64,000 bases of DNA from Streptomyces resistomycificus (GCF_001514265.1 NZ_KQ948989.1:496001-560000), one strand, 5' to 3'; positions 16,827 to 25,927 are shown, counted from the first letter of the stretch. Notes: generated by a model not told the origin, from the sequence alone. Translations and numbers: made by a program.

Positions 16827-17008
16827 GGCGTCGCATGTTACTGGCTTCCTGGGCTCCTCTGTTCGGGGAGGGGGCAGGTGAGCGGTATCCGTCCGCTTTT
16901 GTCTGATGAGTTACGTACGCATCCGAAGTGATCAGCGGTTTTCCCGGCGGTGGGCTCAAGTGCCGGGGTGCGAAAGGGTATGTGCCGGACACCTGCCGTT
17001 CCGGGGGA

Positions 17009-17992
17009 TCAATCACCCTTCACGGTCACCACGTACAACATCTTCTCGTCACCCGGCAGAGTGAGCCGACCTGCGAACAGACCGGTCGCGATGCGCACGG
17101 AGCCGTGCAGTGGATCACCCTCGGCGACCACACGCCGCGCGTGCGGCAACCGACGTGCCAGTTCCTCCTCCAGGGGGACCGTCAGCGGGTCGCCCAACCT
17201 GGCCAGGCCACCCGTGAGGGCGACGGGGGGTTCGCCGGACGGCGGGCAGACAGCGGCCGCGGAGTCGGCCATGTGCCGGGCAGCCGCGCGCAGAATCCCC
17301 CCGGCGACGGGGTCGCCGCCGGCGGCGCACGTGGCCACCCGCGGGGCGAACGAGGCGAGGACGGCGGCGCGGTCGGGGCGCGGGTACAGCTTCCCGGGCA
17401 GTTCCGGCATCGGGCCGAACAACTCCTCGGCGCAGGCCAGCAGCCCGACGGATCCCCCTTCCCGCCCGTCATGCGCGCGCAACGCCGCCTCCAGCCCCGA
17501 CCGGCCGATCCAGGCGCCGCCTCCGCAGTCGCCGAGCAGATGGCCCCAGCCGTCCGCGCGTCGCCAGCGGACGAGATCGGTGCCGACCGCGATCAGCCCG
17601 GTGCCGGCGGCGAGGACCGCACCCGCGCGCGGCCCGAGAGCGCCGACGTAGGCGGTGACGGCGTCCGCGGCCAGCGCGACCGTGCCGACACCGAACTCCC
17701 GTGCCAGCGCTGCCGGGAGTTCGGCGCGCAGCGCTTCGCCCAGAGTGGCGAGCCCCGCGGCGCCGACGACGGCCGTGCGCAGAGCGTCGACTCCGGCCTC
17801 CGCGGTCAATGCACGCACCAGGGGAACCAGTTGCTCCATGAAGTGCGCCGGATCGATGCCCCGCCCGCCGGTGCGCACCGGCTCGCGGGACTCTCGCTGG
17901 GGAAGGCGGGCACCCCCGGGGGCACCGACGGCGGCACGGAGGCCGGAGCCGCCGGAGTCGACGGCGAGGAACCCGTCCCCCGCACCGGTCAC
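17009..17992 (-). CDS. BadF/BadG-type sugar kinase (N-acetylglucosamine-kinase-like)
   Basis: 327 residues of the ASKHA ATPase fold: phosphate-1 loop [13 protein letters not shown] at the N-terminus, [32 protein letters not shown] (phosphate-2 and sugar-binding region), and the adenosine-site segment [12 protein letters not shown]. This layout matches actinobacterial N-acetylglucosamine kinases, but other small-molecule kinases share it. Its start overlaps the end of ung by 4 bases (17989-17992), so it is translated with that gene. Confidence 0.82.
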   Translation of the reverse strand: MTGAGDGFLAVDSGGSGLRAAVGAPGGARLPQRESREPVRTGGRGIDPAHFMEQLVPLVRALTAEAGVDALRTAVVGAAGLATLGEALRAELPAALAREFGVGTVALAADAVTAYVGALGPRAGAVLAAGTGLIAVGTDLVRWRRADGWGHLLGDCGGGAWIGRSGLEAALRAHDGREGGSVGLLACAEELFGPMPELPGKLYPRPDRAAVLASFAPRVATCAAGGDPVAGGILRAAARHMADSAAAVCPPSGEPPVALTGGLARLGDPLTVPLEEELARRLPHARRVVAEGDPLHGSVRIATGLFAGRLTLPGDEKMLYVVTVKGD

Positions 17993-18675
17993 GACAGGCG
18001 CCAGTCCACCGGCTGTCCGCCGAGCCCGACCAGCAGGTCGTTGGCCCGGCTGAAGGGGCGGGAGCCGAAGAACCCGCGGTCGGCCGACATGGGGGAGGGG
18101 TGCGCCGACTCCACCGACGGCAGGCTGCCGAGCAGCGGACGGAGATTGCGGGCGTCGCGACCCCAGAGGATCGACACCATCGGTTTGCCGCGCGCCGCCA
18201 GCGCGCGGATCGCCTGCTCGGTGACCTCCTCCCAGCCCTTCCCCCGGTGGGCTGCCGGACTGCGCGGCGCCGTGGTGAGCGCCCTGTTGAGCAGCAGCAC
18301 ACCCTGTCGGGTCCAGGGCGTCAGATCGCCGCTCGACGGCTGGGGCAGCCCCAGGTCCGTGTTCAGCTCGCGGAAGATGTTGATCAGGCTGCCGGGCAGC
18401 GGGCGTACGTCCGGAGCGACCGAGAACGACAGGCCCACCGCGTGCCCCGGCGTCGGGTAGGGGTCCTGCCCGACGATCAGGACCCTCACCTCGTCGAAGG
18501 GTTGCTGGAAGGCCCTCAGGACGTTGGGTCCGGCCGGGAGGTAGGTGCGTCCCGCGGCGATCTCCGCGCGCAGGAAGTCGCCCATGTCGGCGATCCGCCC
18601 GGCAACGGGTTCGAGGGCCTTCGCCCAGCCCGGTTCGACGATTTCATGCAAGGGTCGTGGTGCCACGGGCGTCAC
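17989..18675 (-). CDS. ung: Uracil-DNA glycosylase (family 1)
   Basis: About 228 residues. The water-activating loop is [13 protein letters not shown] with the catalytic Asp near residue 71, and the Leu-intercalation loop is [13 protein letters not shown] near 192-204, both diagnostic of UNG. It removes uracil from DNA to start base-excision repair. The start is ambiguous among GTG codons at 18690, 18675 and 18666; I chose 18675, preceded by AGTAGG. The downstream sugar kinase overlaps by 4 bases, which is a functionally odd pairing. Confidence 0.93.
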   Translation of the reverse strand: MTPVAPRPLHEIVEPGWAKALEPVAGRIADMGDFLRAEIAAGRTYLPAGPNVLRAFQQPFDEVRVLIVGQDPYPTPGHAVGLSFSVAPDVRPLPGSLINIFRELNTDLGLPQPSSGDLTPWTRQGVLLLNRALTTAPRSPAAHRGKGWEEVTEQAIRALAARGKPMVSILWGRDARNLRPLLGSLPSVESAHPSPMSADRGFFGSRPFSRANDLLVGLGGQPVDWRLS

Positions 18676-18736
18676 CCTACTGCCGTACACGCGGCGGAGA
18701 TCAACCAGTGGCCAAGGCCTCGGTCACCGCCTCGGC

Positions 18737-19822
18737 TTACCCCACCACCCCGGCCCGCACGCACAGCACGTCCGGCAGGTGCGAGGCCAACTGCCGCCAG
18801 CTGTCGCCGTCGTCGGCCGACGCGAACACCTCGCCGTTGCGGTTGCCGAAGTACACGCCTGCCGGGTCGGCGTCGTCGGTGCACATCGCGTCCCGCAGGA
18901 CCGTGCCGTAGTGGTCCTCCCGGGGCAGGCCCGCGGTGAGCGGCTCCCAGCTCTTGCCCGCGTCGGCCGTGCGGAAGACCCGGCATCGGCGGTCGGCCGG
19001 CACCCGGTCGGCGTCCGCGTTGATCGGGAACACGTACGCCGTCTCGCCCCGGTGCGGGTGTGCGGCCACCGCGAAGCCGAAGGTGGACGGCAGTCCCTCG
19101 CCGATGTCGGTCCAGTGGCCACCGGCGTCGTCGCTGCGGTACACCCCCCAGTGGTTCTGCAGATACAGCCGGTCCGGGTCCGCCGCGTCGCGGGCGATCT
19201 TGTGCACGCACTGGCCGAACTCCGGGTTCGGGTCCGGCAGGAACACCGCGGAGACACCGGAGTTGGACGGTTCCCAGCTCGCGCCGCCGTCCCGCGTACG
19301 GAACACCCCGGCCGTCGAGACCGCGACCGTCACCGCGCGCGGATCCCGCTTGTCGGTGAGCACGGTGTGCAGGCCCTCACCGCCGCCGCCCGGCACCCAC
19401 TTGGAGCGCGTGGGGTGCTCCCACAGCGGGCGGACGAGCTCGAAGCTCTCGCCGCGGTCCTCGGAGCGGTACAGCGCGGCGGGTTCCGTGCCCGCGTACA
19501 CCACGTCCGGCTCCGCGGCGGACGGGTGCAGCTGCCACACCCGCTCCAGCGAGGCGTCCGTGTCCTGCGGGAACTTGACGGCCGGCTGCGCCGGTTCGGT
19601 CCAGGTCCGGCCCAGGTCGTCGGAGTGGAACACGGAGGGCCCCCAGTGCGCGCTGTCCCCGCCGGCCAGCAGCCGCGGGCGCTCGCCCCGGGTGTCGATG
19701 GCGACCGAGTACACCGCCTGCGCGTTGAAGTAGGGGCTCTCGTCGAACTCCCAGGTGCCACCTCGCCGCCGCCCGATGAACAGGCCTTTGCGTGTCCCCA
19801 CGGCGAGCAGTACTTCGGTCAT
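18737..19822 (-). CDS. BNR/WD40-like beta-propeller protein
   Basis: 361 residues from the ATG at 19822, which has GGAGGTGAT 7 bases before it. Repeated BNR Asp-boxes are clear: SVFHSDDLGRTWTEP, ALYRSEDRGESFE, GVFRTRDGGASWEP, GVYRSDDAGGHWTD, RVFRTADAGKSWEP and EVFASADDGDSWRQL. They indicate a six- or seven-bladed sialidase/YCF48-like propeller. No signal peptide or catalytic sialidase residues are seen, so a cytoplasmic scaffold or lyase-like role is possible. Function is unknown. It is divergent from the Rv1733c-like gene. Confidence 0.85.
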   Translation of the reverse strand: MTEVLLAVGTRKGLFIGRRRGGTWEFDESPYFNAQAVYSVAIDTRGERPRLLAGGDSAHWGPSVFHSDDLGRTWTEPAQPAVKFPQDTDASLERVWQLHPSAAEPDVVYAGTEPAALYRSEDRGESFELVRPLWEHPTRSKWVPGGGGEGLHTVLTDKRDPRAVTVAVSTAGVFRTRDGGASWEPSNSGVSAVFLPDPNPEFGQCVHKIARDAADPDRLYLQNHWGVYRSDDAGGHWTDIGEGLPSTFGFAVAAHPHRGETAYVFPINADADRVPADRRCRVFRTADAGKSWEPLTAGLPREDHYGTVLRDAMCTDDADPAGVYFGNRNGEVFASADDGDSWRQLASHLPDVLCVRAGVVG

Positions 19823-20103
19823 GCCGATCACCTCCGCGACGTCTTCGTCTCAGACACCCGTCAGTCTGCACCCCACCACTGACAGTCACCCCCGGAAGCG
19901 CTTCGTCGCAGGTCAGGGCGGCGAGGATAGCTTGCCGCGGACGGTCGTGGGCCGGTTTCGGGCGGTTACCGCACCGTCGGGGGACCCGTGGACAGGCGAG
20001 TCGGGGAAGTTGGCGTGAGCATCGAAGAGACGTCTCCCGTATGGGAGTGCGGTGCGGCACGTTCGTGCGCCCGCTTCCGGCGCTGGTGAGGAGGATGCCT
20101 TCG

Positions 20104-20688
20104 ATGGCGTTCCGTGGTCCGAAGGTGTGGCTGTGGCGCTGGCGGCGCAATCCGCTCAAGCGCGGGGCCGACGTGCTGGAGGCCTGGGTGGTGCTCGGCG
20201 CCTGGGTGCTGACCCTCCTCGCCGGTGTGCTCGCGGGTCTGGCGGTCACCTGGTCCGTGGAGCGCGAGCTTGCTCGGGAGCGGGTCGAGTGGCGGCCGGT
20301 CGTGGCCCGCCTCGCCGAACAGGCGCCGGGTACGTCCGACGGGGCCTCCGAGACGGTGAGCGGCGAGCGGGTGTGGGCCGAGGTGCGCTGGACCATGGCC
20401 GACGGCTCCGCGCACGAGGGCCAGGTCCGGGTCCCGCCCGGCAGCACCTTCGGGGCCCCGGTCACCGTGTGGACGGACCCGCAGGGCCGCCTGGTCTCGG
20501 AGCCCGCCACGCCCGCCCAGGCCCGTCTGCGGGCCGCCCTGATCGGCGGCCTGATAGGAGCCAGCGCTGGAACGGTCCCCTTCGTGTGCGGCCGGGTGCT
20601 CCGCGGCCGGCTGGAACGCCGCCGCCTGGACCGGTGGGACACGGAGTGGGCCCTCCTTGGCCCGCTGTGGGGCCGCACGACGGGCTGA
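20104..20688 (+). CDS. Rv1733c-like two-helix membrane protein
   Basis: 194 residues from ATG 20104, with GAGGAGG 9 bases upstream; ATG 20095 lies too close to that site. A basic N-terminus (KVWLWRWRRNPLKRGAD) precedes membrane helix 1 (about 30-55). An extracytoplasmic beta-rich domain follows (VWAEVRWTMADGSAHEGQ, PGSTFGAPVTVWTDPQGR), then helix 2 (about 147-168) and a basic tail. This is the layout of the mycobacterial Rv1733c family that is abundant in Streptomyces. Function unknown. Confidence 0.8.
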   Translation: MAFRGPKVWLWRWRRNPLKRGADVLEAWVVLGAWVLTLLAGVLAGLAVTWSVERELARERVEWRPVVARLAEQAPGTSDGASETVSGERVWAEVRWTMADGSAHEGQVRVPPGSTFGAPVTVWTDPQGRLVSEPATPAQARLRAALIGGLIGASAGTVPFVCGRVLRGRLERRRLDRWDTEWALLGPLWGRTTG

Positions 20689-20884
20689 CCCACGCCCCGC
20701 ACCCGCCGGCCCTCCGTCCCGCCGGAGGGCATCGGCGGACGCCCCCACCGATGCCCTGGCCGGACGCAGCCGCCGCTTGCTGGGACGCGGGCCGGTCGCA
20801 GACGCCCGCTTGCTGGGGCGCGGGATGCCGCGGGCTGGGCCCCGCCATCGGAGGCCCGGCGGCCGGTTCGCGGCATCGGAGGCC

Positions 20885-21072
20885 TGGCGGTCGGCCCCCG
20901 CCATCGGGGACGCGGCGGGACGGGCCCCCGCCGTCGGAGGGGTCGGCGTGGTCGCTTGGCGGTCGGCCCCCGCCATCGGGGACGCGGCGGGACGGGCCCC
21001 CGCCGTCGGAGGGGTCGGCGTGGTCGCTTGGCGGTCGGCCCCCGCCATCGGGGACGCGGCGGGACGGGCCCC
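20885..21072. repeat. 72-bp tandem repeat in gene-free stretch
   Basis: Two full and one partial copy of a 72-bp unit (20885-20956, 20957-21028, 21029 to about 21072), nearly identical. Upstream (from about 20835) are more degenerate copies of its core gccccgccatcgga, and downstream (21092-21125) ggcccggcacc repeats. Because 72 is divisible by 3, every frame stays open through it and produces long spurious frames on both strands. The stretch 20689-21230 contains no credible gene. Confidence 0.85.
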
Positions 21073-21154
21073 GCCATCGGAGGTGTGGCGGCCGGGCCCG
21101 GCACCGGGCCCGGCACCGGGCACCGGCCACGGCGGCGCCGCCGACAGCGGAGGT

Positions 21155-21196
21155 GACGCCGTGCTGCTGGACGTGCGCGAGCCGTACCCGGCGGGA
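21155..21196 (+). pseudogene. Rhodanese-domain relic
   Basis: One + frame reads DAVLLDVREPYPAG, which matches the opening strand and loop of rhodanese domains (consensus LLDVREP-E-aGH). The frame continues into Pro-rich sequence instead of the HIPGA motif, and no Cys active loop follows. It lies at the edge of the tandem-repeat zone. I read it as the remnant of a sulfurtransferase gene lost by deletion. Confidence 0.4.
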
Positions 21197-21230
21197 CGGC
21201 CCCCGCCACCGGAGCCGCCCGGGCAGCGTC

Positions 21231-22931
21231 TCAGCTTCCCTCAGGCAGCGCTCGTGCCAGGATCGCGTCCAGATCGGCGGTGTCGGGAAGTGTGCCGAAG
21301 GCGTGGCCCCAGTCGCCGCCGAGGCGGGTGGCGCAGAAGGCGTCGGCGACGGCGGGCGGGGCGTGCCGGACCAGGAGGGAACCCTGAAGCGTCAGCGCCA
21401 TCAGCTCCACCATCCGACGCGCACCGGCCTCGGAGGTCTCGGCCAGCCGCCCCTTCAGCCGTGTCACGGCGGAGTCCAGCCGGGCGTCCGCCCCCCGGGC
21501 CAGGGCGAGTTCGTCGAACAGGGCCTGGGCGCCGGCCGGCTCGCGCCGCAACGCCCGCAGCACGTCGAGCGCGTTGACATTCCCGGAGCCCTCCCAGATC
21601 GACAGCAGGGGCGCCTCGCGATAGTGGCGGGGCATGCCCGACTCCTCGACGTACCCGTTGCCGCCGAGGCACTCCAGAGCCTCGGCGGTGAAGGCCGGCC
21701 CCCGCTTGGTGACCCAGTACTTGCCGACCGCGGTGGCGACTCGGCGAAACGCCGTCTCGGCGCCGGCCGTGCCGGGATCGTCCGCTCCCCGCACCGCACG
21801 GTCGGCCGCGCCGGCCAGCCTCAGCGTGAGCGTCGTGGCCGCCTCGGACTCCAGCGCGAGGTCGGCCAGCACGTTGCGCATCAACGGCTGGTCCACCAGC
21901 CGCGCGCCGAACGCGGCGCGGTGCCGGACATGGTGGCCCGCCTCGACGAGCGTCTTGCGCATCAGCGTGGCCGACATCATCACGCAGTCCAGCCGCGTGC
22001 AGTTGACCATCTCGATGATCGTCTTGACGCCCTGCCCCTCGGCACCGACCAGCCAGGCGACGGTCCCGTCGAACTCGGGCTCGGAGGAGGCGTTGGACCG
22101 GTTGCCCAGCTTGTCCTTCAGGCGCTGGATCCGGAACGTGTTGCGGCTCCCGTCGGGCAGCACGCGCGGCACGAAGAAGCAGGACAGCCCGCCCGGCGCC
22201 TGCGCCAGCACCAGGAACACGTCGCACATCGGCGCCGAGGTGAACCACTTGTGCCCGCGCAGCGTGTAGACGCCCGGTTCGGTGCTGGGCGTGGCGGTCG
22301 TCGTGTTCGTGCGGACGTCGGAGCCGCCCTGTTTCTCGGTCATCCCCATGCCCGCGAGCAAGCCGCGCTTCTCGGTCGGAACCTTGAGCTGCGGGTCGTA
22401 CTCACGACCGGTCAGCAGCGGTTCGTAGACCTTGGCGAGCTCCGGCTGCCTGCGCAGCGCGGGTATCGCCGCGTACGTCATCGACGTGGGGCAGCCGTGG
22501 CCGGCGTCGGTGTGCCCCCACACCAGGCCACCGGCGGTCCGGGCGACATGGGCACCGGCCCGCTCCTGTGCCCAGGGGGCGCCCGCCAGCCCCTCGCCGA
22601 CCGCCACCCGCATCAGGTGGTGCCAGCTCGGATGGAAGTCGACCTCGTCGACGCGGTTGCCGTACCGGTCGTGCGTGCGCAGTTCGGGCTCGTGCCGATT
22701 GGCCAGTTCCGCCCACTCCTGGGCCTCCGCGCTGCCCGCCCGGAGGCCGAGCCGCCGGATGTCCCCCTCGGCCCATCCGGCGCCCTCCCGGCGCAGCCCC
22801 TCGAGGAGCGCCGCGTCCTGCGACGCGTCGTACGGGGCCAGGGGCGGCGGCTGGTTGGTGACGGTGTGCGTGGCGGACGGTTCACGCACGGACGCTGACG
22901 TCGGCCGGTTCGGGAAGGGTATCGAGACCAT
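21231..22931 (-). CDS. AidB-like acyl-CoA dehydrogenase
   Basis: 566 residues from the ATG at 22931. It is longer than standard acyl-CoA dehydrogenases (about 380) and has the AidB layout: GGLVWGHTDAGHGCPTS, GMGMTEKQGGSDVRTNTT (FAD loop), YTLRGHKWFTSAPMCD, ECLGGNGYVEESG and YREAPLLSIWEGSGNVNALD with the expected acidic residue. AidB members are flavoproteins of the alkylation response or acyl-CoA metabolism; the true substrate is unknown. It is divergent from a PaaX-type regulator with a 9-bp dyad between them, so the pair is likely co-regulated. Confidence 0.9.
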   Translation of the reverse strand: MVSIPFPNRPTSASVREPSATHTVTNQPPPLAPYDASQDAALLEGLRREGAGWAEGDIRRLGLRAGSAEAQEWAELANRHEPELRTHDRYGNRVDEVDFHPSWHHLMRVAVGEGLAGAPWAQERAGAHVARTAGGLVWGHTDAGHGCPTSMTYAAIPALRRQPELAKVYEPLLTGREYDPQLKVPTEKRGLLAGMGMTEKQGGSDVRTNTTTATPSTEPGVYTLRGHKWFTSAPMCDVFLVLAQAPGGLSCFFVPRVLPDGSRNTFRIQRLKDKLGNRSNASSEPEFDGTVAWLVGAEGQGVKTIIEMVNCTRLDCVMMSATLMRKTLVEAGHHVRHRAAFGARLVDQPLMRNVLADLALESEAATTLTLRLAGAADRAVRGADDPGTAGAETAFRRVATAVGKYWVTKRGPAFTAEALECLGGNGYVEESGMPRHYREAPLLSIWEGSGNVNALDVLRALRREPAGAQALFDELALARGADARLDSAVTRLKGRLAETSEAGARRMVELMALTLQGSLLVRHAPPAVADAFCATRLGGDWGHAFGTLPDTADLDAILARALPEGS

Positions 22932-22938
22932 GCACCCT

Positions 22939-22978
22939 ATGTTGCACTCCTGCTGCGACCGCAGCAATAGTGCAACAT
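22939..22978. promoter_or_regulatory. PaaX-type operator candidate
   Basis: ATGTTGCAC (22939-22947) and GTGCAACAT (22970-22978) form a perfect 9-bp inverted repeat. A second, inner dyad tgctgc-gacc-gcagca lies within its 22-base spacer. It fills the middle of the 73-bp gap between the acyl-CoA dehydrogenase and the PaaX-family gene, 7 bp before one start and 26 bp before the other. Confidence 0.65.
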
Positions 22979-23004
22979 CGTGGCGGCTCGTAGAGTACGT
23001 GGCC

Positions 23005-23775
23005 ATGCGGACGAACGTGACAGTGCAGCCCGGCGAGGTCGACCTGCGGCCGCTGTCCGCCCGGTCGGTCGTGCTGAGCCTGCTGCTGGGGGCACATCCG
23101 CCGGAGCTGTCGGCCAAGGATCTCGTCCGGGCGGTCGAGCCCTTCGGCGTCGGCGGCTCCACCCTGCGGGCCGCGCTCAGCCGGATGGTGGCCGCCGGAG
23201 ATCTGCGGCGGACGGACTCCGTGCACCGTCTCAGCGACCGGCTGCTCGCCCGCCAGCGCCGTCAGGACGAGGCCGTGCATCCCCACACGCGCGCGTGGGA
23301 CGGCGACTGGGAGATGGCCGTGATCACCGCGACCGGCCGCACGCCGGCCGAACGCGCCGAGCTGCGTGCCCGGTTGACCACCCTGAGGCTCGCCGAACTC
23401 CGCGAGGGCGTCTGGCTCCGCCCCGCCAACCTGCGCCGGACGCTCCCCGACGACCTCGACACCGTGGCCGAGCGCTGTACGGCCCGGCCCGACCGGCCCG
23501 CGCCCGAGCTGGCGGCACGTCTGTGGCCGCTCGACAGCTGGGCGGACACGGCCAGGGCGCTGCTCGTCCACGTGCGACAGGTGGCCGGGCCGGACCGGCC
23601 CGCCGACCGGCTCACCGCCTTCGCGGCCGTCGTACGGCATCTGCTCGCCGACCCCGTCCTGCCCGCCGAACTGCTGCCTGAGGACTGGCCGGGCAGTGAG
23701 CTGCGCATGGCGTACACCGACTACCAGGGGGAGTTGGCGGAGACCGTGCCCCAGCACGGCGGCCCGCGGGCATGA
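23005..23775 (+). CDS. PaaX family transcriptional regulator
   Basis: 256 residues. The N-terminal winged helix (LSARSVVLSLLLGAHPPEL, VGGSTLRAALSRMVAAGDL) is followed by the PaaX central domain (WDGDWEMAVITATGRTPAER, LTTLRLAELREGVWLRPAN) and the C-terminal domain (DRLTAFAAVVRHLLADPVLP, LPEDWPGSELRMAYTDYQ). The type member represses phenylacetate catabolism and binds phenylacetyl-CoA. Here the likely target is the divergent acyl-CoA dehydrogenase gene. The ribosome site is weak. Confidence 0.88.
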   Translation: MRTNVTVQPGEVDLRPLSARSVVLSLLLGAHPPELSAKDLVRAVEPFGVGGSTLRAALSRMVAAGDLRRTDSVHRLSDRLLARQRRQDEAVHPHTRAWDGDWEMAVITATGRTPAERAELRARLTTLRLAELREGVWLRPANLRRTLPDDLDTVAERCTARPDRPAPELAARLWPLDSWADTARALLVHVRQVAGPDRPADRLTAFAAVVRHLLADPVLPAELLPEDWPGSELRMAYTDYQGELAETVPQHGGPRA

Positions 23776-23778
23776 CGC

Positions 23779-23824
23779 GGCGGCCGTCCGGAGCGCCGTG
23801 CGGGGGACGCTGCGGACGGCCGCC
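23779..23824. terminator. 12-bp hairpin between convergent genes
   Basis: ggcggccgtccg (23779-23790) pairs perfectly with cggacggccgcc (23813-23824) around 22 bases. It lies between the PaaX gene and the PL3 pectate lyase gene, which converge. Confidence 0.75.
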
Positions 23825-23842
23825 TCACCTACCGTGGGGGGC

Positions 23843-24625
23843 TTATTTATAGGTGATGTCCGAGGTGGCGTACCGGCAGTTGGTGCTGTCGGGGCCGGTA
23901 CCGACCGCGGTGGTGTTGTTGTACTTCTGGCAGGGGACGACCTTGCGGCTGGAGTCGTTCAGGATGGTGATCCCGCGCAGGGTCGCCACGTCGTTGCGGT
24001 TGACGTTGATGCCGACGAGCCGCGCGGTGGAGCCGGTCCCGGTCACCTCGATGTTGCTGAGGTTCACCTTGCGCGTGTACTGCGTGGAGCAGTCTCCGCA
24101 GGAGCGGTACAGCGTCTTGAACTCGCTGACGGCGAAGTTCGAGATGTTCACGGTGCCGGGTCCGTTGTGCTGGAAGACCTTGTCGGCCGCCTTCTTGGCG
24201 CCGCCACCGGTCACCGTGTAGGTGGAGCCGCCGCGGAAGGTCGCCGCGTCCTCGCCGACGTCCTCCCACCAGACGTTCTGCAGGGTGCAGTTGCCCTCGC
24301 AGTGGATACCGTCGGCGCCGGGGGCGCCGATGATGACGTTCTTCAGGGTCGCGCCCGCAGCGAGCTTGAAGATCGGGTCCTGGCCCTCCTCCTGCCCGTC
24401 GCCTGCCAGGTCGCCGCTGCCGTAGTACCGCACCATGCCGCCGTCCCGGACGCCCGAGACGGAGATGGTCGAACTCACGGGCTTGCTGCTGGAGGGTGTC
24501 GGCCAGGAGGCGGCACTCGCCGGAGGGGCGCCGACTGTCGTGATCATGACAGACGAGAGGCCGAATGCGGCCAGGGTGCCGGTCAGTGCGCGCCGGCGGG
24601 TGCGCGGAATCGCTGGTGAAGTCAT
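23843..24625 (-). CDS. Secreted pectate lyase, PL3 family
   Basis: 260 residues with a twin-arginine signal (PRTRRRALTG, cleavage after ASA near residue 38). The PL3 beta-helix is evident: TLKNVIIGAPGADGIHCEG, NVWWEDVGEDAATFRGG, GGGAKKAADKVFQHNGPGTV and YRSCGDCSTQYTRKV with paired Cys. Pectate lyases cleave polygalacturonate by calcium-dependent beta-elimination outside the cell. It begins 31 bp after the stop of the PL1 gene and shares its transcript, so two pectate lyases of different fold families are made together. Confidence 0.93.
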   Translation of the reverse strand: MTSPAIPRTRRRALTGTLAAFGLSSVMITTVGAPPASAASWPTPSSSKPVSSTISVSGVRDGGMVRYYGSGDLAGDGQEEGQDPIFKLAAGATLKNVIIGAPGADGIHCEGNCTLQNVWWEDVGEDAATFRGGSTYTVTGGGAKKAADKVFQHNGPGTVNISNFAVSEFKTLYRSCGDCSTQYTRKVNLSNIEVTGTGSTARLVGINVNRNDVATLRGITILNDSSRKVVPCQKYNNTTAVGTGPDSTNCRYATSDITYK

Positions 24626-24656
24626 GTCCCGATGCCTTCTTCCAGTTGTGGGGTGG

Positions 24657-25634
24657 TCAGAGCTTTCCGGCGCCCGCGCCGTTCGTCACCGAGGCGACGA
24701 CGGAGGAGGCGGGCTCGGCGGTGTAGCCGTACGGAGCGGTGGTGAAGGTGCCGACCTGCGAGACCTCGGTGGCGGCTCCACCCAGGTCGTTGCCCCGCAG
24801 GTTGGCGAATCCGTCGACGTCGCTGCTGCGGTTCGTGGTGACCGCGACCTTCGTCGAACGGAAGACGTTGTTCTCGACGAGCATCTGTGCGCCCATGCGG
24901 GAGTGCACGGCGGTCTCGGCGCCGACGACGTAGTTGTCGTAGAAGTGCCCGGTACCGAAGCGCAGGCTGGGGATGCGCGAGTACACGTTGTTGAAGTGGT
25001 TGTGGTGGTACGTCACCTTCAGGTGCCCGGTGTCCTGGCTCGCGTTGTTGTCGCTGTGGCCGACGAGCGAGCCCTTGAAGTGGTCCTTGAAGGTGTTCCA
25101 GGACACCGTGACGTTGTCGGAGCCGTGGTTGATGTCCAGCAGACCGTCGTAGTAGTCCTTGTCGTGATTGCGGTCGGCCGAGAAGGAGTTGTGGTCGATC
25201 CACACCTTCGTCGACGCCTCGACGGTGACGCCGTCGGCGGGCGCGACCGGCTTGCTGATGTTCAGGTTGCGGAGGACGACGTTGGTGACCTTCTTCAGCC
25301 GCAGCCCGCCACCGGTGAACCCGGAGGACGAACCGACGCCCACCACCGTGGTGTTGGAGCCGATGTCGACCTGACCGCTCAGCGAGATCAGGCCGTTGAC
25401 CCTGACGACCTTGGCCGAGTTGCCGGTGACGGCCGACTTGAAGGCGTCCAGTGTCGATACGGAGACCGCCGTGGCGCCGCCGCCTCCGGTCGTGCCGGCG
25501 CCGAACCCGATCGGCGAGGTCTCGGCGGCCCCGGCCGACTGGGGAAGGGCCAGGGCGGCCACGGTGGTGAGAGCGGCCGCGCCGACCGCCAGTGCGGATC
25601 TTTGCGCGTGTGTACGTGGGGGGAGAGTACGCAT
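24657..25634 (-). CDS. Secreted pectate lyase, PL1 family
   Basis: 325 residues with a Sec-type signal peptide (cleavage near AGA, residue 36). PL1 hallmarks: KVWIDHNSFS at about 143-152, DGLLDINHGSDNVTVSWN with calcium-site Asp residues, and SRIPSLRFG carrying the catalytic Arg. It is the first gene of the PL1-PL3 operon, and the long upstream region holds LacI-family-type palindromes. It acts on pectin in plant debris together with PL3, and probably with the GH127 arabinofuranosidase and CE1 esterase nearby. Confidence 0.94.
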   Translation of the reverse strand: MRTLPPRTHAQRSALAVGAAALTTVAALALPQSAGAAETSPIGFGAGTTGGGGATAVSVSTLDAFKSAVTGNSAKVVRVNGLISLSGQVDIGSNTTVVGVGSSSGFTGGGLRLKKVTNVVLRNLNISKPVAPADGVTVEASTKVWIDHNSFSADRNHDKDYYDGLLDINHGSDNVTVSWNTFKDHFKGSLVGHSDNNASQDTGHLKVTYHHNHFNNVYSRIPSLRFGTGHFYDNYVVGAETAVHSRMGAQMLVENNVFRSTKVAVTTNRSSDVDGFANLRGNDLGGAATEVSQVGTFTTAPYGYTAEPASSVVASVTNGAGAGKL

Positions 25635-25776
25635 GCGGGTGCGTCCCTTCAGGATGCCCGGCGTGAATATGTATGTGAACTGTGTTCTCCATGCTGTTCG
25701 CTGCGCGGGTTCAGGGTGGCCGTGTAGGTCGTGGGGGGAGCGGATCGGTCACACTGTTGAACGGAACGTAGGGGGC

Positions 25777-25867
25777 AAGCGCTTTCTAGTCAACGCTTTG
25801 CGCAGAACACATTCGGCCACCCTGTGAACTCGGGAGCGAATTCTTTCGAAGCGTGGGAGCGCTTCCA
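25777..25867. promoter_or_regulatory. LacI-family-type operators (CebR-like)
   Basis: AAGCGCTT (25777-25784) and TGGGAGCGCTTCCA (25854-25867) are palindromes centred on AGCGCT, the core of many LacI-family operators. The second differs by one base from TGGGAGCGCTCCCA, the box bound by the cellobiose regulator CebR in Streptomyces. They lie in the 498-bp region between the pectate lyase operon and the CE1 esterase. The rest of that region holds only the truncated secreted frame at 25928. Confidence 0.5.
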
Positions 25868-25927
25868 CGTCAGCCATGTGCATGCCACGATGCTCCGCGG
25901 ACGCTTCCTTCCGTGAGAGGCCGGTCG

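Noticed and set aside
20885..21072. Repeat array that could suggest CRISPR
   Set aside because: Copies are directly adjacent with no unique spacers and no cas genes; the same holds for the 43-bp repeat at 9669 and the short repeats at 37820.
19377..22898. Long Pro/Arg-rich frames on both strands across the 72-bp repeats
   Set aside because: The repeat length is a multiple of 3, so frames stay open by chance; no start with ribosome site, no domain, and overlap with real genes at both ends.
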